A DNA stretch of 64,000 bases, from positions 28,934-92,933 of the forward strand of contig CAAGHP010000009.1 of the NCBI GenBank assembly GCA_900769705.1, written 5' to 3'. This DNA comes from Alphaproteobacteria bacterium (GTDB taxonomy: Bacteria > Pseudomonadota > Alphaproteobacteria > RF32 > CAG-239). Under the pieces are notes generated by a model. It was not told where the DNA came from, made no database searches, and worked only from the letters and a program-made list of their open reading frames with translations. Every line of letters begins with the position of its first letter. The stretch's first letter is position 1. Position numbers and translations under genes: made by a program. Below are positions 7,061-16,173 of this stretch, in pieces.

Positions 7061-8215
7061 ATGAAAAAATATTTGATTTACATAATTGCACTGCTGGCTA
7101 TTGTCGGCATCAGCTATAAACTATTAAACCGCTCAACCGGCGGCACCGTTTATAAAACGCAAAAAATAGAGAACGGCGATATTATGGAAAGCATTACAGC
7201 TTCCGGCACCATCAACCCTCTTTCTACCGTTTCTGTCGGTTCTCAGGCTTCGGGGCGTATTGCGGAGATTTATGTTGACTATAACTCGGTTGTAAAAAAA
7301 GGACAGCTGCTGGCTCTTATTGATCAGGAAAATGCAAAGGCCACCGTACAGCAGCGCGAAGCAGCACTAGAAATTGCCAAAGCGCAAGTAGCCGTGGAAG
7401 AAAACAATATAAAATATTATAAAAAAGCCCTGAACAGAATTTCTAAATTAAACGCTTCTAAATATTCAACCGAAAAAGATTTGGAAGCGGCTGAGCGCGA
7501 CTATGATAATTCTGTTGCTCAGCTGGCTCTGGAACAGGCTCAGGTCAAACAGGCTCAAGCATCTCTGGACTCAGCCAAAACAGAGCTCTCATATACTGAA
7601 ATCAAAGCGCCGGTTGACGGAATTGTCATTTCCAAGGCTGTAGAAGTCGGGCAAACAGTAGCGGCAAGCTTTGAAACTCCGGAAATTTTTTCGGTAGCTG
7701 AAGATTTAACCAAAATGCAAATTGAGGCCTCGGTTGTGGAAGCTGATATCGCCAAAGTTAAAGAAGGTCAAAAAGTGCGTTTTACCGTGGACAGCTATGC
7801 CGATGATTATTTTTACGGCGTTGTAACGCAAGTCCGCAATGAAGCAACCACCACTTCAAACGTTGTAACCTATACGGTTGTAATCGGCATTGACAACTCC
7901 GATATGAAACTTAAACCGGGGATGACCGCTAATGTAGAAATTATCACGGCTGAAGAAAAAGACGTTATGCTTGTGCCAAACCAAGCTTTGCGCTTTTATA
8001 TTGATGACAGCGATAACGCTAAACGCTATAAAGACCGCGGAGTATGGATTATGAAAAACGGTAAGCCTGAACGCGTAACCGTCAAAATTGGCGTCAGCGA
8101 TGATGACAACACGCAAATTTTGGAAAGCAGCCTCAAAATCGGCGATGCAGTAATTATCGGCAAAGAACTATCCGCTGCTGATACGCAAAAAATGAGATTA
8201 AGGATGCCTCGTTAA
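7061..8215 (+). CDS. MacA-type periplasmic adaptor of an ABC exporter
   Basis: A membrane-fusion protein of about 384 residues. It has an N-terminal membrane anchor, a lipoyl half-motif 'GRIAEIYVDYNSVVKKGQLL', a coiled-coil hairpin rich in Gln/Ala/Glu (about 90-170), the second lipoyl half 'SYTEIKAPVDGIVISKAVEVGQTV', and a beta-barrel with 'LKPGMTANVEI'. I prefer ATG 7061 over an in-frame GTG at 7046, because AAAGG lies 8 bases before the ATG. Its stop overlaps the next ATG by one base (TAATG), coupling it to the ATPase. It links the inner-membrane transporter to an outer-membrane channel not present here. Confidence 0.9.
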   Translation: MKKYLIYIIALLAIVGISYKLLNRSTGGTVYKTQKIENGDIMESITASGTINPLSTVSVGSQASGRIAEIYVDYNSVVKKGQLLALIDQENAKATVQQREAALEIAKAQVAVEENNIKYYKKALNRISKLNASKYSTEKDLEAAERDYDNSVAQLALEQAQVKQAQASLDSAKTELSYTEIKAPVDGIVISKAVEVGQTVAASFETPEIFSVAEDLTKMQIEASVVEADIAKVKEGQKVRFTVDSYADDYFYGVVTQVRNEATTTSNVVTYTVVIGIDNSDMKLKPGMTANVEIITAEEKDVMLVPNQALRFYIDDSDNAKRYKDRGVWIMKNGKPERVTVKIGVSDDDNTQILESSLKIGDAVIIGKELSAADTQKMRLRMPR

Positions 8216-8919
8216 TGAAGCCGCTGATTCAATTAAAAAATATCCATAAAAGCTATCCGCTGGACGGATTCAATTTGGAAATACTCAAAGGTATAAATCT
8301 GGAAATTGCAGCTGGGGAGTTTGTGGCTATTATGGGACCTTCAGGCTCTGGAAAATCAACCCTGATGAATATTCTGGGCTGTTTGGATACGCCTACTTCC
8401 GGCGAATATATTTTAGACGGCGAAAATATTGAACATCTGAGCGGCGACCAGCTTGCAGAAATCCGCAACCGCAAAATCGGCTTTGTTTTTCAGGGCTTTA
8501 ACCTGCTCTCGCGCACTTCGGCCATAGAAAACGTGGAGCTGCCGATGGTTTACGCCGGTGTGCCGGACAAAGATCGTGAAGAACGCGCCGCCAAAGCCTT
8601 GGACAGCGTCGGTCTGCATGAGCGTATGCACCACCAACCGAACCAACTTTCCGGCGGTCAACAGCAACGTGTGGCCATCGCTCGCGCCATTGTCAATGAA
8701 GCGCCGATTATTTTTGCCGACGAACCGACCGGAAATTTGGACACAAAAATGAGTGTGGAAATTATGGATTTATTTACAAAACTTAATGAAAATCTGCACC
8801 GCACGATTATCTTGGTTACCCATGAAGAAGATATCGCTTTGTTTGCAAAACGCATTATCAAAATCGTGGACGGAGAAATCCACTCGGATATTATCAATAA
8901 GAAAAGAGTTAAAAAATGA
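8215..8919 (+). CDS. MacB/LolD-type ABC transporter ATPase
   Basis: A 234-residue nucleotide-binding protein with Walker A 'GPSGSGKST', Q-loop 'FVFQGFNLL', signature 'LSGGQQQRVAIARA', Walker B 'IIFADEPTGNLD' and the switch His in 'ILVTHEE'. The 'GNLD' after Walker B is typical of the MacB/LolD class. It drives export together with the permease that overlaps its stop by four bases (ATGA at 8916). In E. coli MacB the ATPase and permease are fused; here they are separate, as in YknXYZ-type systems. Confidence 0.95.
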   Translation: MKPLIQLKNIHKSYPLDGFNLEILKGINLEIAAGEFVAIMGPSGSGKSTLMNILGCLDTPTSGEYILDGENIEHLSGDQLAEIRNRKIGFVFQGFNLLSRTSAIENVELPMVYAGVPDKDREERAAKALDSVGLHERMHHQPNQLSGGQQQRVAIARAIVNEAPIIFADEPTGNLDTKMSVEIMDLFTKLNENLHRTIILVTHEEDIALFAKRIIKIVDGEIHSDIINKKRVKK

Positions 8920-10145
8920 TTGAGTTAAAAACCATTTATAAAATCGCCATACGCGCCATTCAAGCCAATAAAATGCGCTCGGTTTTAACCAGTTTGGGTA
9001 TCATTATCGGTGTGGCAGCAGTTATCGTTATGCTGGCAATCGGTAACGGTGCGCAGCTCTCTATTCAAAAAGAAATGCGAAGCATGGGGACTAACCTTAT
9101 TATGATTCGTTCCGGATCCTCAACTTCCGGCGGCGCGCGCATGGGGCATGGCTCACAGCCAACCTTGAAAAACGGCGATGCAGATGCTATTCAAAACAAA
9201 ATCGCCGCCATTCATCTGGCTGTACCGGTAGTCAATGACAGCGGGCAAATCGTCTATGGCAATACCAACTGGGCGACCAATATTGTCGGTACTGACAACC
9301 GTTATTTTGAAATTAAAGAATGGGATTTGGCATTCGGACGCGAATTTTCGGAAACCGATATTAAAAACGCTAATAAAGTGGCTATTTTGGGGCAGACTGT
9401 AGTCAAAGAATTGTTCGGAGATATTGATCCGCTGGGCAAAACAATACGCATAAAAGGACTGCCGTTCACGGTTATCGGTGCCCTTACCACCCGCGGGCAA
9501 AGCGGTCCGGGACAAGATCAGGATGATATGGTTTATCTGCCGCTCAGTACCGTGCAGAAAAAAGTTTCCGGAACCCAATTTCCGGATATGGTAAATATGC
9601 TTATGCTGCAGGCTTATGATGCCGAAAGCACCTATACTTCACAAGAGGAAATCACAGCGCTTTTACGCCAACGCCATAATTTGGGACTGACTAAAGATGA
9701 TGACTTCACCATTATGAACCTGACGCAATTTATGGAAATGATGCAGAGTTCCACTAAAATCATGACGATTTTACTGGGGTCTATTGCTTCTATTTCTTTG
9801 CTAGTCGGCGGTATCGGCATTATGAACATTATGCTGGTTTCGGTTACCGAACGCACGCGTGAAATCGGTATTCGTATGGCAATCGGCGCCAAACGCTGGG
9901 ACATCCGCCTGCAATTTTTGATGGAAGCATTGATTTTATCGTTAATCGGCGGCTTAATCGGCGTTATATTCGGTATCGCCGGTGTCTACATTCTACCCAA
10001 GCTTACCTCTATATCAGCGGAATTAGCAGCGTTTTATGTGGTACTGCCGTTTAGTTTTTCGGGCATTGTCGGCTTGCTTTTCGGCTTTTTCCCAGCATAT
10101 AAAGCGTCGCTTTTGAACCCGATAAACGCTCTACGCTACGAATAA
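8916..10145 (+). CDS. MacB-type ABC transporter permease
   Basis: A 409-residue permease. An N-terminal membrane helix near 'VLTSLGIIIGVAAVIVMLAI' is followed by a large periplasmic MacB_PCD domain (about 45-250) and three C-terminal helices (FtsX domain) with 'GGIGIMNIMLVSVTERTREI'. This mechanotransmission fold pushes substrates out of the periplasm instead of across the inner membrane. It is the third gene of a tightly overlapping three-gene operon. The substrate is unknown: a peptide, toxin, macrolide or siderophore would all fit. Confidence 0.95.
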   Translation: MIELKTIYKIAIRAIQANKMRSVLTSLGIIIGVAAVIVMLAIGNGAQLSIQKEMRSMGTNLIMIRSGSSTSGGARMGHGSQPTLKNGDADAIQNKIAAIHLAVPVVNDSGQIVYGNTNWATNIVGTDNRYFEIKEWDLAFGREFSETDIKNANKVAILGQTVVKELFGDIDPLGKTIRIKGLPFTVIGALTTRGQSGPGQDQDDMVYLPLSTVQKKVSGTQFPDMVNMLMLQAYDAESTYTSQEEITALLRQRHNLGLTKDDDFTIMNLTQFMEMMQSSTKIMTILLGSIASISLLVGGIGIMNIMLVSVTERTREIGIRMAIGAKRWDIRLQFLMEALILSLIGGLIGVIFGIAGVYILPKLTSISAELAAFYVVLPFSFSGIVGLLFGFFPAYKASLLNPINALRYE

Positions 10146-10155
10146 AATAGTAATT

Positions 10156-10192
10156 AAAAAAGCTTCCAATATTTTTATCGGAAGCTTTTTTA
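10156..10192. terminator. Bidirectional terminator after the MacAB-type operon
   Basis: AAAAAGCTTCC pairs with GGAAGCTTTTT around a 15-base loop. It sits between the convergent permease gene and the membrane protein gene at 10198. Confidence 0.85.
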
Positions 10193-10197
10193 TTGTA

Positions 10198-10806
10198 TTA
10201 TAAACCATTAAGTAATTTTTTCATTTCCAATAACTTTGAACCATCGTAGGCTTTGAAATAATCTTCATAATTTTCATCCATATTTTTGCATAAAGCCCGC
10301 ATCGGCAGATATTCATAAAATTGGTCATTCCATTCGGCCTGTTCTTTTTCGGTCTGTTCATGCACAAACATCAAAATAATTTGCTTCCGAATATAATTTA
10401 ATTCATCGGAAACATTTTCTACCAATTCTTTTTGCAGCTGCTCGCTAGCGTCAAAATTTTTAAATAACGCATCTAATGTCGTGCCGTATTTTTGCATAAC
10501 TGCATTGATTTGCTCAATTTCAGATTTGTATCTTACTTGAAATTTTTGCGGAAAATATTGTAACTCATAACCGTTTGCCTGACAAACAACGCCGTATCCC
10601 TTAACCATTTCATACATCATCATACCGGCCGCGTTTAGCTTATTATAGATATTCTGTTCATAGCGAGCCGGCTTGTTTATATTGTATAAAGCAGATGCGC
10701 CGACAGCAGCTATTATGATTAAACTGATATAAAATCTTGGATTTTTAAAAAAAGCGGCAATTTTAACTTTTAACTGCTTACCGGCATCAATTTTGACTTC
10801 AGACAT
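10198..10806 (-). CDS. Single-pass membrane protein, function unknown
   Basis: A 202-residue protein. About 25 polar residues are followed by one membrane helix ('FYISLIIIAAVGASALY') and a helical domain, probably periplasmic, rich in Glu, Gln and Tyr. I do not recognise the family. The start at 10806 has AAGGAGA ten bases upstream; a longer frame to 10839 lacks a site. Neighbours give no functional hint. Confidence 0.6.
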   Translation of the reverse strand: MSEVKIDAGKQLKVKIAAFFKNPRFYISLIIIAAVGASALYNINKPARYEQNIYNKLNAAGMMMYEMVKGYGVVCQANGYELQYFPQKFQVRYKSEIEQINAVMQKYGTTLDALFKNFDASEQLQKELVENVSDELNYIRKQIILMFVHEQTEKEQAEWNDQFYEYLPMRALCKNMDENYEDYFKAYDGSKLLEMKKLLNGL

Positions 10807-10911
10807 CAAAAAAATCTCCTTAATAATGTTTTGTACCATTATTAACCGACAATTTTTGTTTTCGCAAGCTTTAGTTTTTAGGCTTGTTATTATCTTTTAA
10901 GCTTATAAATT

Positions 10912-11292
10912 TCAGCGCACGCAATCATCACCATTAAAATTATAGTCAGTCACAATTCCGGCTTCAATCACAAAAGAGGTTTTACAATAATATACACCCT
11001 GAGAAGTCGGTAAACCATACGACGGCACGCGCATTGCCGAATATGTCATATTATCGGCATACGGCTCTGCATCGCCGTCAATCGGCTCATTATATAATTT
11101 TATATATGTAACAATAACCGTGTCCGGCCCCACGGAATATCTGACATTAGGATAGCCCCATTCGGCATACAAAGCATTTTCCCGCTGCCCCACCCAAGCT
11201 GACAGTTCATCTTCATAATGGGCGGAATTCGGTTTGGAAACACAAGATGCTAACATAAACATTGCCATAAAAAGAATAATGATTTTTTTCAT
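10912..11292 (-). CDS. Small lipoprotein, function unknown
   Basis: A 126-residue protein with a signal peptide and lipobox 'MLASC' at about residues 13-17, so it is lipid-anchored in the envelope. The mature part contains 'ALYAEWGYPNVRYSVGPDT', a pattern common in small outer-membrane lipoproteins with a SmpA/OmlA-like start; this resemblance is weak. Its ATG overlaps the hflX stop by four bases (ATGA) and its ribosome site AGGAGG lies inside hflX, so it is translated as part of the hfq-hflX operon. Confidence 0.7.
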   Translation of the reverse strand: MKKIIILFMAMFMLASCVSKPNSAHYEDELSAWVGQRENALYAEWGYPNVRYSVGPDTVIVTYIKLYNEPIDGDAEPYADNMTYSAMRVPSYGLPTSQGVYYCKTSFVIEAGIVTDYNFNGDDCVR

Positions 11293-12611
11293 AAATTCCT
11301 CCTGATTTCTATTCCCAAACTATTTTCAGCCATTTTTTCAAAGCGAGCTAAATTTTCAGGGCTGATACAAACTGTGTATATATTGCTTTGTTCGCTGTTT
11401 TCAAGTTTTTGCACATCGCTGTTTTGATGCAGCCATGCTTGCAGCTGTCCGTCCGCTGCTGGCAAGGTTATCCGGCATTTTTTTTGCCCCAGTGTAAGCT
11501 TTTGACGAATCAATTCCAACAGCCGATCACAGCCTTCGCCGCTGATAGCTGAAGTCAAGACCATATTGCTGCTGTTTTGGGTTTTAGCCTGCCAGCGCGA
11601 CAAATCTTCCGGCGGCAGCAAATCGGCTTTGTTAAACACCTCAATATAATTATCGGCATTTTTAATTTCTTTTAAGCCTAAATGCGACAAAACGTCAAGC
11701 ACATCAGCGCATTGAGCTTGGCTGTCCGGATTAGAAACATCTCTGATATGCAGAATTATATCGGCGGTCAAAACTTCTTCCAGCGTGGCGCGGAAAGCCA
11801 TTACCAACTCATGCGGCAAGTCCGAAATAAAACCGACAGTATCCGATAAAATAACCTCGCGCCCGCCATTCAGGCTGATTTTACGCATGGTCGGGTCAAG
11901 CGTGGCAAACAGCATATCTGCCGCCATAACCGAACTGCCTGACAAATAGTTAAACAATGTAGATTTTCCGGCGTTGGTATACCCCACCAGCGCTGCAACC
12001 GGATACGGAACTTTCCGGCGGGCGCTGCGCTGAATGCCGCGGGTTTGCCGTACTTTTTCCAGTTCTTTTTTAATGCGAACGATTTTGTCATCAATAATAC
12101 GCCTGTCCAACTCAATCTGCGTTTCACCAGGCCCGCCCAAAAAGCCGGCACCGCCGCGCTGTCTCTCCAAGTGTGTCCAGCTGCGCACCAATCGCGAGCG
12201 CTGATAAGTCAGATGCGCCAATTCAACTTGCAAAGCCCCTTCTCTGGTCTGCGCACGTTCGCCAAAAATCTCTAAAATCAAAGCGGTGCGGTCTATAACT
12301 TTAAGTTTCAATTCACGTTCCAAGTTACGCTGCTGAATTGGACTCAATCTGGTGTCTGAAATCAGTAAATCTATATCTTTTTCAGCAATAATCGGTTTTA
12401 AGCGTTCTAAAAACCCCTTACTGAAATAGGCTGACGGTTTAACTTCTTTGACTTTCAGGATTTCTTTATAAACCACATTCAGACGAATAGCCAAAGCCAA
12501 CCCCTCGGCTTCGGCCAAGCGACTTTCCGGCGACAAACTTGCCGGAACGCCAAAAACTTCGGGACAAATTACGGCAGCATTAAACCGCCTATTTTGCTGA
12601 ACTTCTATCAA
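11289..12611 (-). CDS. hflX: GTPase HflX
   Basis: A 440-residue protein. The N-terminal HflX domain has 'LISDTRLSPIQQRNLERELKLKVIDRT'; a coiled linker has 'GFLGGPGETQIELDRR'; the G domain shows G1 'GYTNAGKSTLFN', G3 'DTVGFISDLPHELV' and G4 'FNKAD'. HflX binds the 50S subunit and can split stalled ribosomes under stress. It lies three bases after hfq, the conserved hfq-hflX order, and is followed by an overlapping lipoprotein gene that is not part of the classical operon. Confidence 0.96.
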   Translation of the reverse strand: MIEVQQNRRFNAAVICPEVFGVPASLSPESRLAEAEGLALAIRLNVVYKEILKVKEVKPSAYFSKGFLERLKPIIAEKDIDLLISDTRLSPIQQRNLERELKLKVIDRTALILEIFGERAQTREGALQVELAHLTYQRSRLVRSWTHLERQRGGAGFLGGPGETQIELDRRIIDDKIVRIKKELEKVRQTRGIQRSARRKVPYPVAALVGYTNAGKSTLFNYLSGSSVMAADMLFATLDPTMRKISLNGGREVILSDTVGFISDLPHELVMAFRATLEEVLTADIILHIRDVSNPDSQAQCADVLDVLSHLGLKEIKNADNYIEVFNKADLLPPEDLSRWQAKTQNSSNMVLTSAISGEGCDRLLELIRQKLTLGQKKCRITLPAADGQLQAWLHQNSDVQKLENSEQSNIYTVCISPENLARFEKMAENSLGIEIRRNL

Positions 12612-12614
12612 AGA

Positions 12615-12830
12615 TTATTCTTCGGCAATATCCACAGCCACACTCGGCATAATGGTGGAAACAGCGTGTTTATAAACCAACTGGGTATGACCATCACGGC
12701 GCAGCAGCAAACTCTCTTCATCCTGCTGAGTGATAATGCCCTGCAGCTTTACACCGTTAATCAAAAAAACTGTTACTGCAACTTTACCTTCTTTAATATC
12801 ATTCAAAAAATCACTTTGCACTTTATTCAT
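12615..12830 (-). CDS. hfq: RNA chaperone Hfq
   Basis: A 71-residue Sm-like protein with Sm1 'VTVFLINGVKLQGIITQQDE' and Sm2 'LVYKHAVSTIMP', the hallmark of Hfq. It has the short C-terminus usual in alphaproteobacteria. It forms a hexameric ring that matches small RNAs to mRNAs. An Asp/Glu-rich rim after Sm1 (DEESLLLRRDG) is a minor variation on the common FDxFxVLL segment. First gene of hfq-hflX-lipoprotein. The 186 bases between it and rmuC must hold the divergent promoters; nothing else is visible there. Confidence 0.97.
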   Translation of the reverse strand: MNKVQSDFLNDIKEGKVAVTVFLINGVKLQGIITQQDEESLLLRRDGHTQLVYKHAVSTIMPSVAVDIAEE

Positions 12831-13016
12831 TTTTATTTTCCTTTTAAAGAGATTTCCTTTTTATCGCCTTGGATTTTATGCTAAAAAAATTCATTCGTCT
12901 ACAAGAATATAATTTTTACACATAAAAGATTAAAGTTGATAACCAGTTTTTGTTCGTTGCAATCTATGCTTAAACTTTTATAATCACTTTAATATGATTT
13001 TTTTGAGGATTTGCCA

Positions 13017-14339
13017 ATGTTGTATGGAATACTAGCTTTAGCTGTGCTGCTTTGCCTGTGCGGCGGCGCTTTGTTTTGGATAATAAATATAAATACACGA
13101 ACCACTGTGCTGAATGGAGAACTGGAACGCCAGTTGGAAAATATCAGCAACGCGAAAAAACAACTGGATAATGAAAATTATCGCCTGAGCACTGAAAACA
13201 CCAGACTGCAAACCATGCTGCAAACTCAACAGCAGCATATTCAAGAACGGCTGCAGGATATTCAAAATAATAAAAAAGATTTGGAGCTGAAATTCCGCGA
13301 TATCTCAAACGAAATTTTAAATACCCAGTCCCGCCGGCTCAATGAATCACAAAGCCAAGTGTTGAGCACTGTTCTATCCCCTTTTCGCGACCAACTGAAA
13401 GCTTTTAGAGATGAAGTAAGCAAGGCTAATACAGAAAGTATCAAGAACAAAACAAGCTTTGACGAGCAATTCAAAAAGCTGATAGATATGAATAACAGTC
13501 TTAGCCAAGATGCGCAGAATCTGACTAACGCCCTGCGCGGCAGCAAAAAAATGCAGGGCGACTGGGGAGAAATAGAACTTAACCGTATTTTGGAAGTAGC
13601 AGGTCTGCAAAAAAATATTGATTATTTCACACAAGAAAACTTCAAAAATGAAAACAATCAAAATCTGCGTCCGGACGTGGTAGTCCGCCTGCCAAATAAC
13701 CGCAGCGTGATTGTGGACTCAAAAGTTTCTATGAATGACTATATTTCTTATGTCAACGCTGAAGACGATGCAGCCAAAGCAGCAGCTTTGCAGCGCCATA
13801 TTCAATGCATCCGCAACCATATAGACGAGCTTTCCTGTAAAGAATATCAAAAATTACTTAAAGAAGAATCCCTTGACTATGTGGTGATTTTTATTCCGAT
13901 TGAAAGTGCGTTTGTCGAAGCCATTAAAAAAGATGACAGTCTATATGATTATGCCTATAAAAAGAATGTAGCGTTGACAACACCATCTTCTTTGCTGCCG
14001 ATTTTGCGCACGGTGGAAAATTTGTGGCAGATTGAAACCCGCAACAAATATGTGCAGAAAATTGCCGAAGTCGGCGGTTCGCTATATGATAAACTGGCAA
14101 ATTTTGTGGACGATATGCAAAAAATTGACAAGGCTTTGGGAACTGCTAGAACCAACTATGAAGCGGCAATTTCAAAACTAGCAACAGGCAAAGGCAACGC
14201 CCTTTCCTTGGCCGGTAGACTTAAAGAATACGGCGCCAAGGCTAACAAACAAATCGGCATGGAATATGATGAAAGTGAAATACTGAAAATCAGCGATAAT
14301 TCAAATGATATAAACAATTCTGAAGAAAAGGCATCATAA
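13017..14339 (+). CDS. rmuC: DNA recombination protein RmuC
   Basis: A 440-residue protein. An N-terminal membrane helix (about 3-25) and a coiled coil (about 30-170) are followed by the RmuC nuclease-like core with 'GDWGEIELNRILEVAG', 'LRPDVVVRLPNNRSVIVDSKVS' and 'VVIFIPIESAFVEA'. The 'DSK' signature is typical of the restriction-endonuclease-like fold. RmuC limits inversions at short inverted repeats. The start is ATG 13017 behind GAGG; the frame extends to a TTG at 13011. It is followed after one base by the MurG paralogue. Confidence 0.93.
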   Translation: MLYGILALAVLLCLCGGALFWIININTRTTVLNGELERQLENISNAKKQLDNENYRLSTENTRLQTMLQTQQQHIQERLQDIQNNKKDLELKFRDISNEILNTQSRRLNESQSQVLSTVLSPFRDQLKAFRDEVSKANTESIKNKTSFDEQFKKLIDMNNSLSQDAQNLTNALRGSKKMQGDWGEIELNRILEVAGLQKNIDYFTQENFKNENNQNLRPDVVVRLPNNRSVIVDSKVSMNDYISYVNAEDDAAKAAALQRHIQCIRNHIDELSCKEYQKLLKEESLDYVVIFIPIESAFVEAIKKDDSLYDYAYKKNVALTTPSSLLPILRTVENLWQIETRNKYVQKIAEVGGSLYDKLANFVDDMQKIDKALGTARTNYEAAISKLATGKGNALSLAGRLKEYGAKANKQIGMEYDESEILKISDNSNDINNSEEKAS

Positions 14340-14340
14340 A

Positions 14341-15405
14341 ATGAAAAAAATTATGTTTACCGGTGGCGGTTCCGGAGGTCATGTGACACTTAACTTAAAT
14401 CTTATTCCGATTTTTCAGAAAAACGGTTGGGAAATTGTTTATGTCGGTTCGGAAACCGGTATCGAAAAAGAGCTTATATCCCAAATTACCGATGTGAAAT
14501 ATTATGCTATTAAAACCGGCAAATTGCGCCGTTATTTTTCTTGGCAAAACCTTAAAGATATGTTCAAAATTCCACTTGGTGTTTGTCAGGCTGCGGCTAT
14601 AATCCACAAAGAAAAACCAGATATTATTTTTTCCAAAGGCGGTTTTGTGTCTTTTCCGGTTGTGGTGGGCGGATTTTTGAATCATCGCAAAATATTTATG
14701 CATGAGTCAGACTTAACCCCAGGGCTGGCCAATAAAATGTCCTTGCCTTTTGTCAGTAAATTCTTCACTACTTTTATAGACACGGTTAAATATGTTCGCA
14801 CGCCGCAAAAAGTCTGCTACATCGGACCGGTATTATCAGACCGCTTAAAAAACGGCAATAAAGACAAAGCTCTGCAGATGTGCAACTTTACTGCCGATAA
14901 GCCGATTGTAATGTTTGTGGGCGGCAGCTTGGGCGCACAAAGCCTTAACAAAGCCGTGCAAAAAAATATAGATACCTTATTGCAAAAATTTCAAATAATT
15001 CATATTTGCGGTAAAAATCAGAAAACAGATTTGCAGCGCGACGGATACGCTCAATTTGAATTTGTCGACAAAGAATTTAAAGACCTGCTCGCCGCTACCG
15101 ATATTGTGGTAACCCGCTCCGGTTCTAACGCCATTTTTGAATTTTGGAGTCTGAACATTCCGATGCTTTTGGTGCCACTGCCAAGCAATGCCAGCCGCGG
15201 CGAGCAGAGTTCTAACGCCAAAAACTTCCAAAGCAAAGGCTTTGCCGAAATTTTACTTGACAAAGACCTGTCACAAAATGGACTTTTGGTTGCGCAGATT
15301 GATAAAATGTATCAAAATTTAGATACTTACCGCAACAACATCAAAAACAGCGACCTTAAATTTACGAGCAACGAAGAACTTTATAAAGAAATTGTCAATG
15401 GCTAA
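14341..15405 (+). CDS. MurG-family glycosyltransferase, Firmicutes-like paralogue
   Basis: A 354-residue GT28 protein with 'GGGSGGHVT' at residues 8-16, 'FSKGGFVSFPVVVGG', 'HESDLTPGLANK' and C-terminal 'VTRSGSNAIFEFWSL'. MurG transfers GlcNAc to lipid I on the inner face of the membrane. The motifs 'KLRRYFSW' and 'HESDLTPGLANK' are the form usual in Firmicutes; proteobacterial MurG usually has 'HEQNAVPG'. It also lies outside a division/cell-wall cluster, between rmuC and a sirtuin. It may be the only MurG, a second copy, or a paralogue with another sugar acceptor. Confidence 0.85.
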   Translation: MKKIMFTGGGSGGHVTLNLNLIPIFQKNGWEIVYVGSETGIEKELISQITDVKYYAIKTGKLRRYFSWQNLKDMFKIPLGVCQAAAIIHKEKPDIIFSKGGFVSFPVVVGGFLNHRKIFMHESDLTPGLANKMSLPFVSKFFTTFIDTVKYVRTPQKVCYIGPVLSDRLKNGNKDKALQMCNFTADKPIVMFVGGSLGAQSLNKAVQKNIDTLLQKFQIIHICGKNQKTDLQRDGYAQFEFVDKEFKDLLAATDIVVTRSGSNAIFEFWSLNIPMLLVPLPSNASRGEQSSNAKNFQSKGFAEILLDKDLSQNGLLVAQIDKMYQNLDTYRNNIKNSDLKFTSNEELYKEIVNG

Positions 15406-16108
15406 GCAATACAAAAATATTCTGATTTTGACAGGTGCCGGCATTTCGGCGGAATCCGGACTTTCGACCTTCCGCGCTGAAAACGGCTTGTGGAACAAGC
15501 ATCGGGTGGAAGATGTCGCCACCATAGAAGCATTTGAACGCAACCCCGAATATGTGCACGATTTTTATAACGAGCTGCGTCCCGAGCTTTATAAAGCCAA
15601 ACCTAACGCCGCTCATTTAGCAATTACTGAGCTGCAGCAAAACTATCCGGCACAGATAAACGTGGTAACGCAAAATGTTGACACCCTGCATGAAAAAGCC
15701 GGAAATAAAAATGTTTATCACATTCATGGGCTAATTAACCAAATTGTCTGCCTGAACTGCGGAAATATTTTTGAAACATGGGGAGATGTGCACGCTGATG
15801 AAACCTGCGAACATTGCGGCGTCAGCGGTATGTTGAAACCTAATATTGTATTTTTCGGCGAAAGTCTTTTATATATGGATAAAGTTGATGAACTTTTGAA
15901 AACCTGTGATTTATTTATGTCTGTCGGTACCTCCGGCGTGGTTTATCCGGCGGCCGGGTTTGTGCAGATTGCTAAAATATGCGGCGCCGATACTTGCGAA
16001 TTTAATCTGGAAACAACCTCCAACAACTATCTGTTTGACAGCCATATTACAGGCAAAGCCGGTACGACTTTACCAAAGTTTGTTGATGAGCTGCTGAAAA
16101 ACAGCTGA
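15398..16108 (+). CDS. SIR2-family NAD-dependent protein deacylase (CobB-like)
   Basis: A 236-residue class III/U sirtuin. It has NAD-binding 'LTGAGISAESGLSTFR', 'TQNVDTLHEKAG', catalytic His in 'HIHG', and zinc ligands 'CLNCG...CEHCG' followed by 'LKPNIVFFGE'. It removes acetyl or other acyl groups from lysines using NAD. The ATG overlaps the MurG-like stop by eight bases, so it is the last gene of rmuC-MurG-sirtuin. A strong terminator follows. Confidence 0.94.
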   Translation: MAKQYKNILILTGAGISAESGLSTFRAENGLWNKHRVEDVATIEAFERNPEYVHDFYNELRPELYKAKPNAAHLAITELQQNYPAQINVVTQNVDTLHEKAGNKNVYHIHGLINQIVCLNCGNIFETWGDVHADETCEHCGVSGMLKPNIVFFGESLLYMDKVDELLKTCDLFMSVGTSGVVYPAAGFVQIAKICGADTCEFNLETTSNNYLFDSHITGKAGTTLPKFVDELLKNS

Positions 16109-16122
16109 ATTATAATATAACA

Positions 16123-16160
16123 AAAAAGCACTGCTACTCTACAGTAACAGTGCTTTTTTT
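16123..16160. terminator. Terminator after the sirtuin gene
   Basis: AAAAAAGCACTG pairs with CAGTGCTTTTTTT around a 14-base loop, between two convergent genes; it can serve both. Confidence 0.87.
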
Positions 16161-16173
16161 GTTTTGCGGTAAC

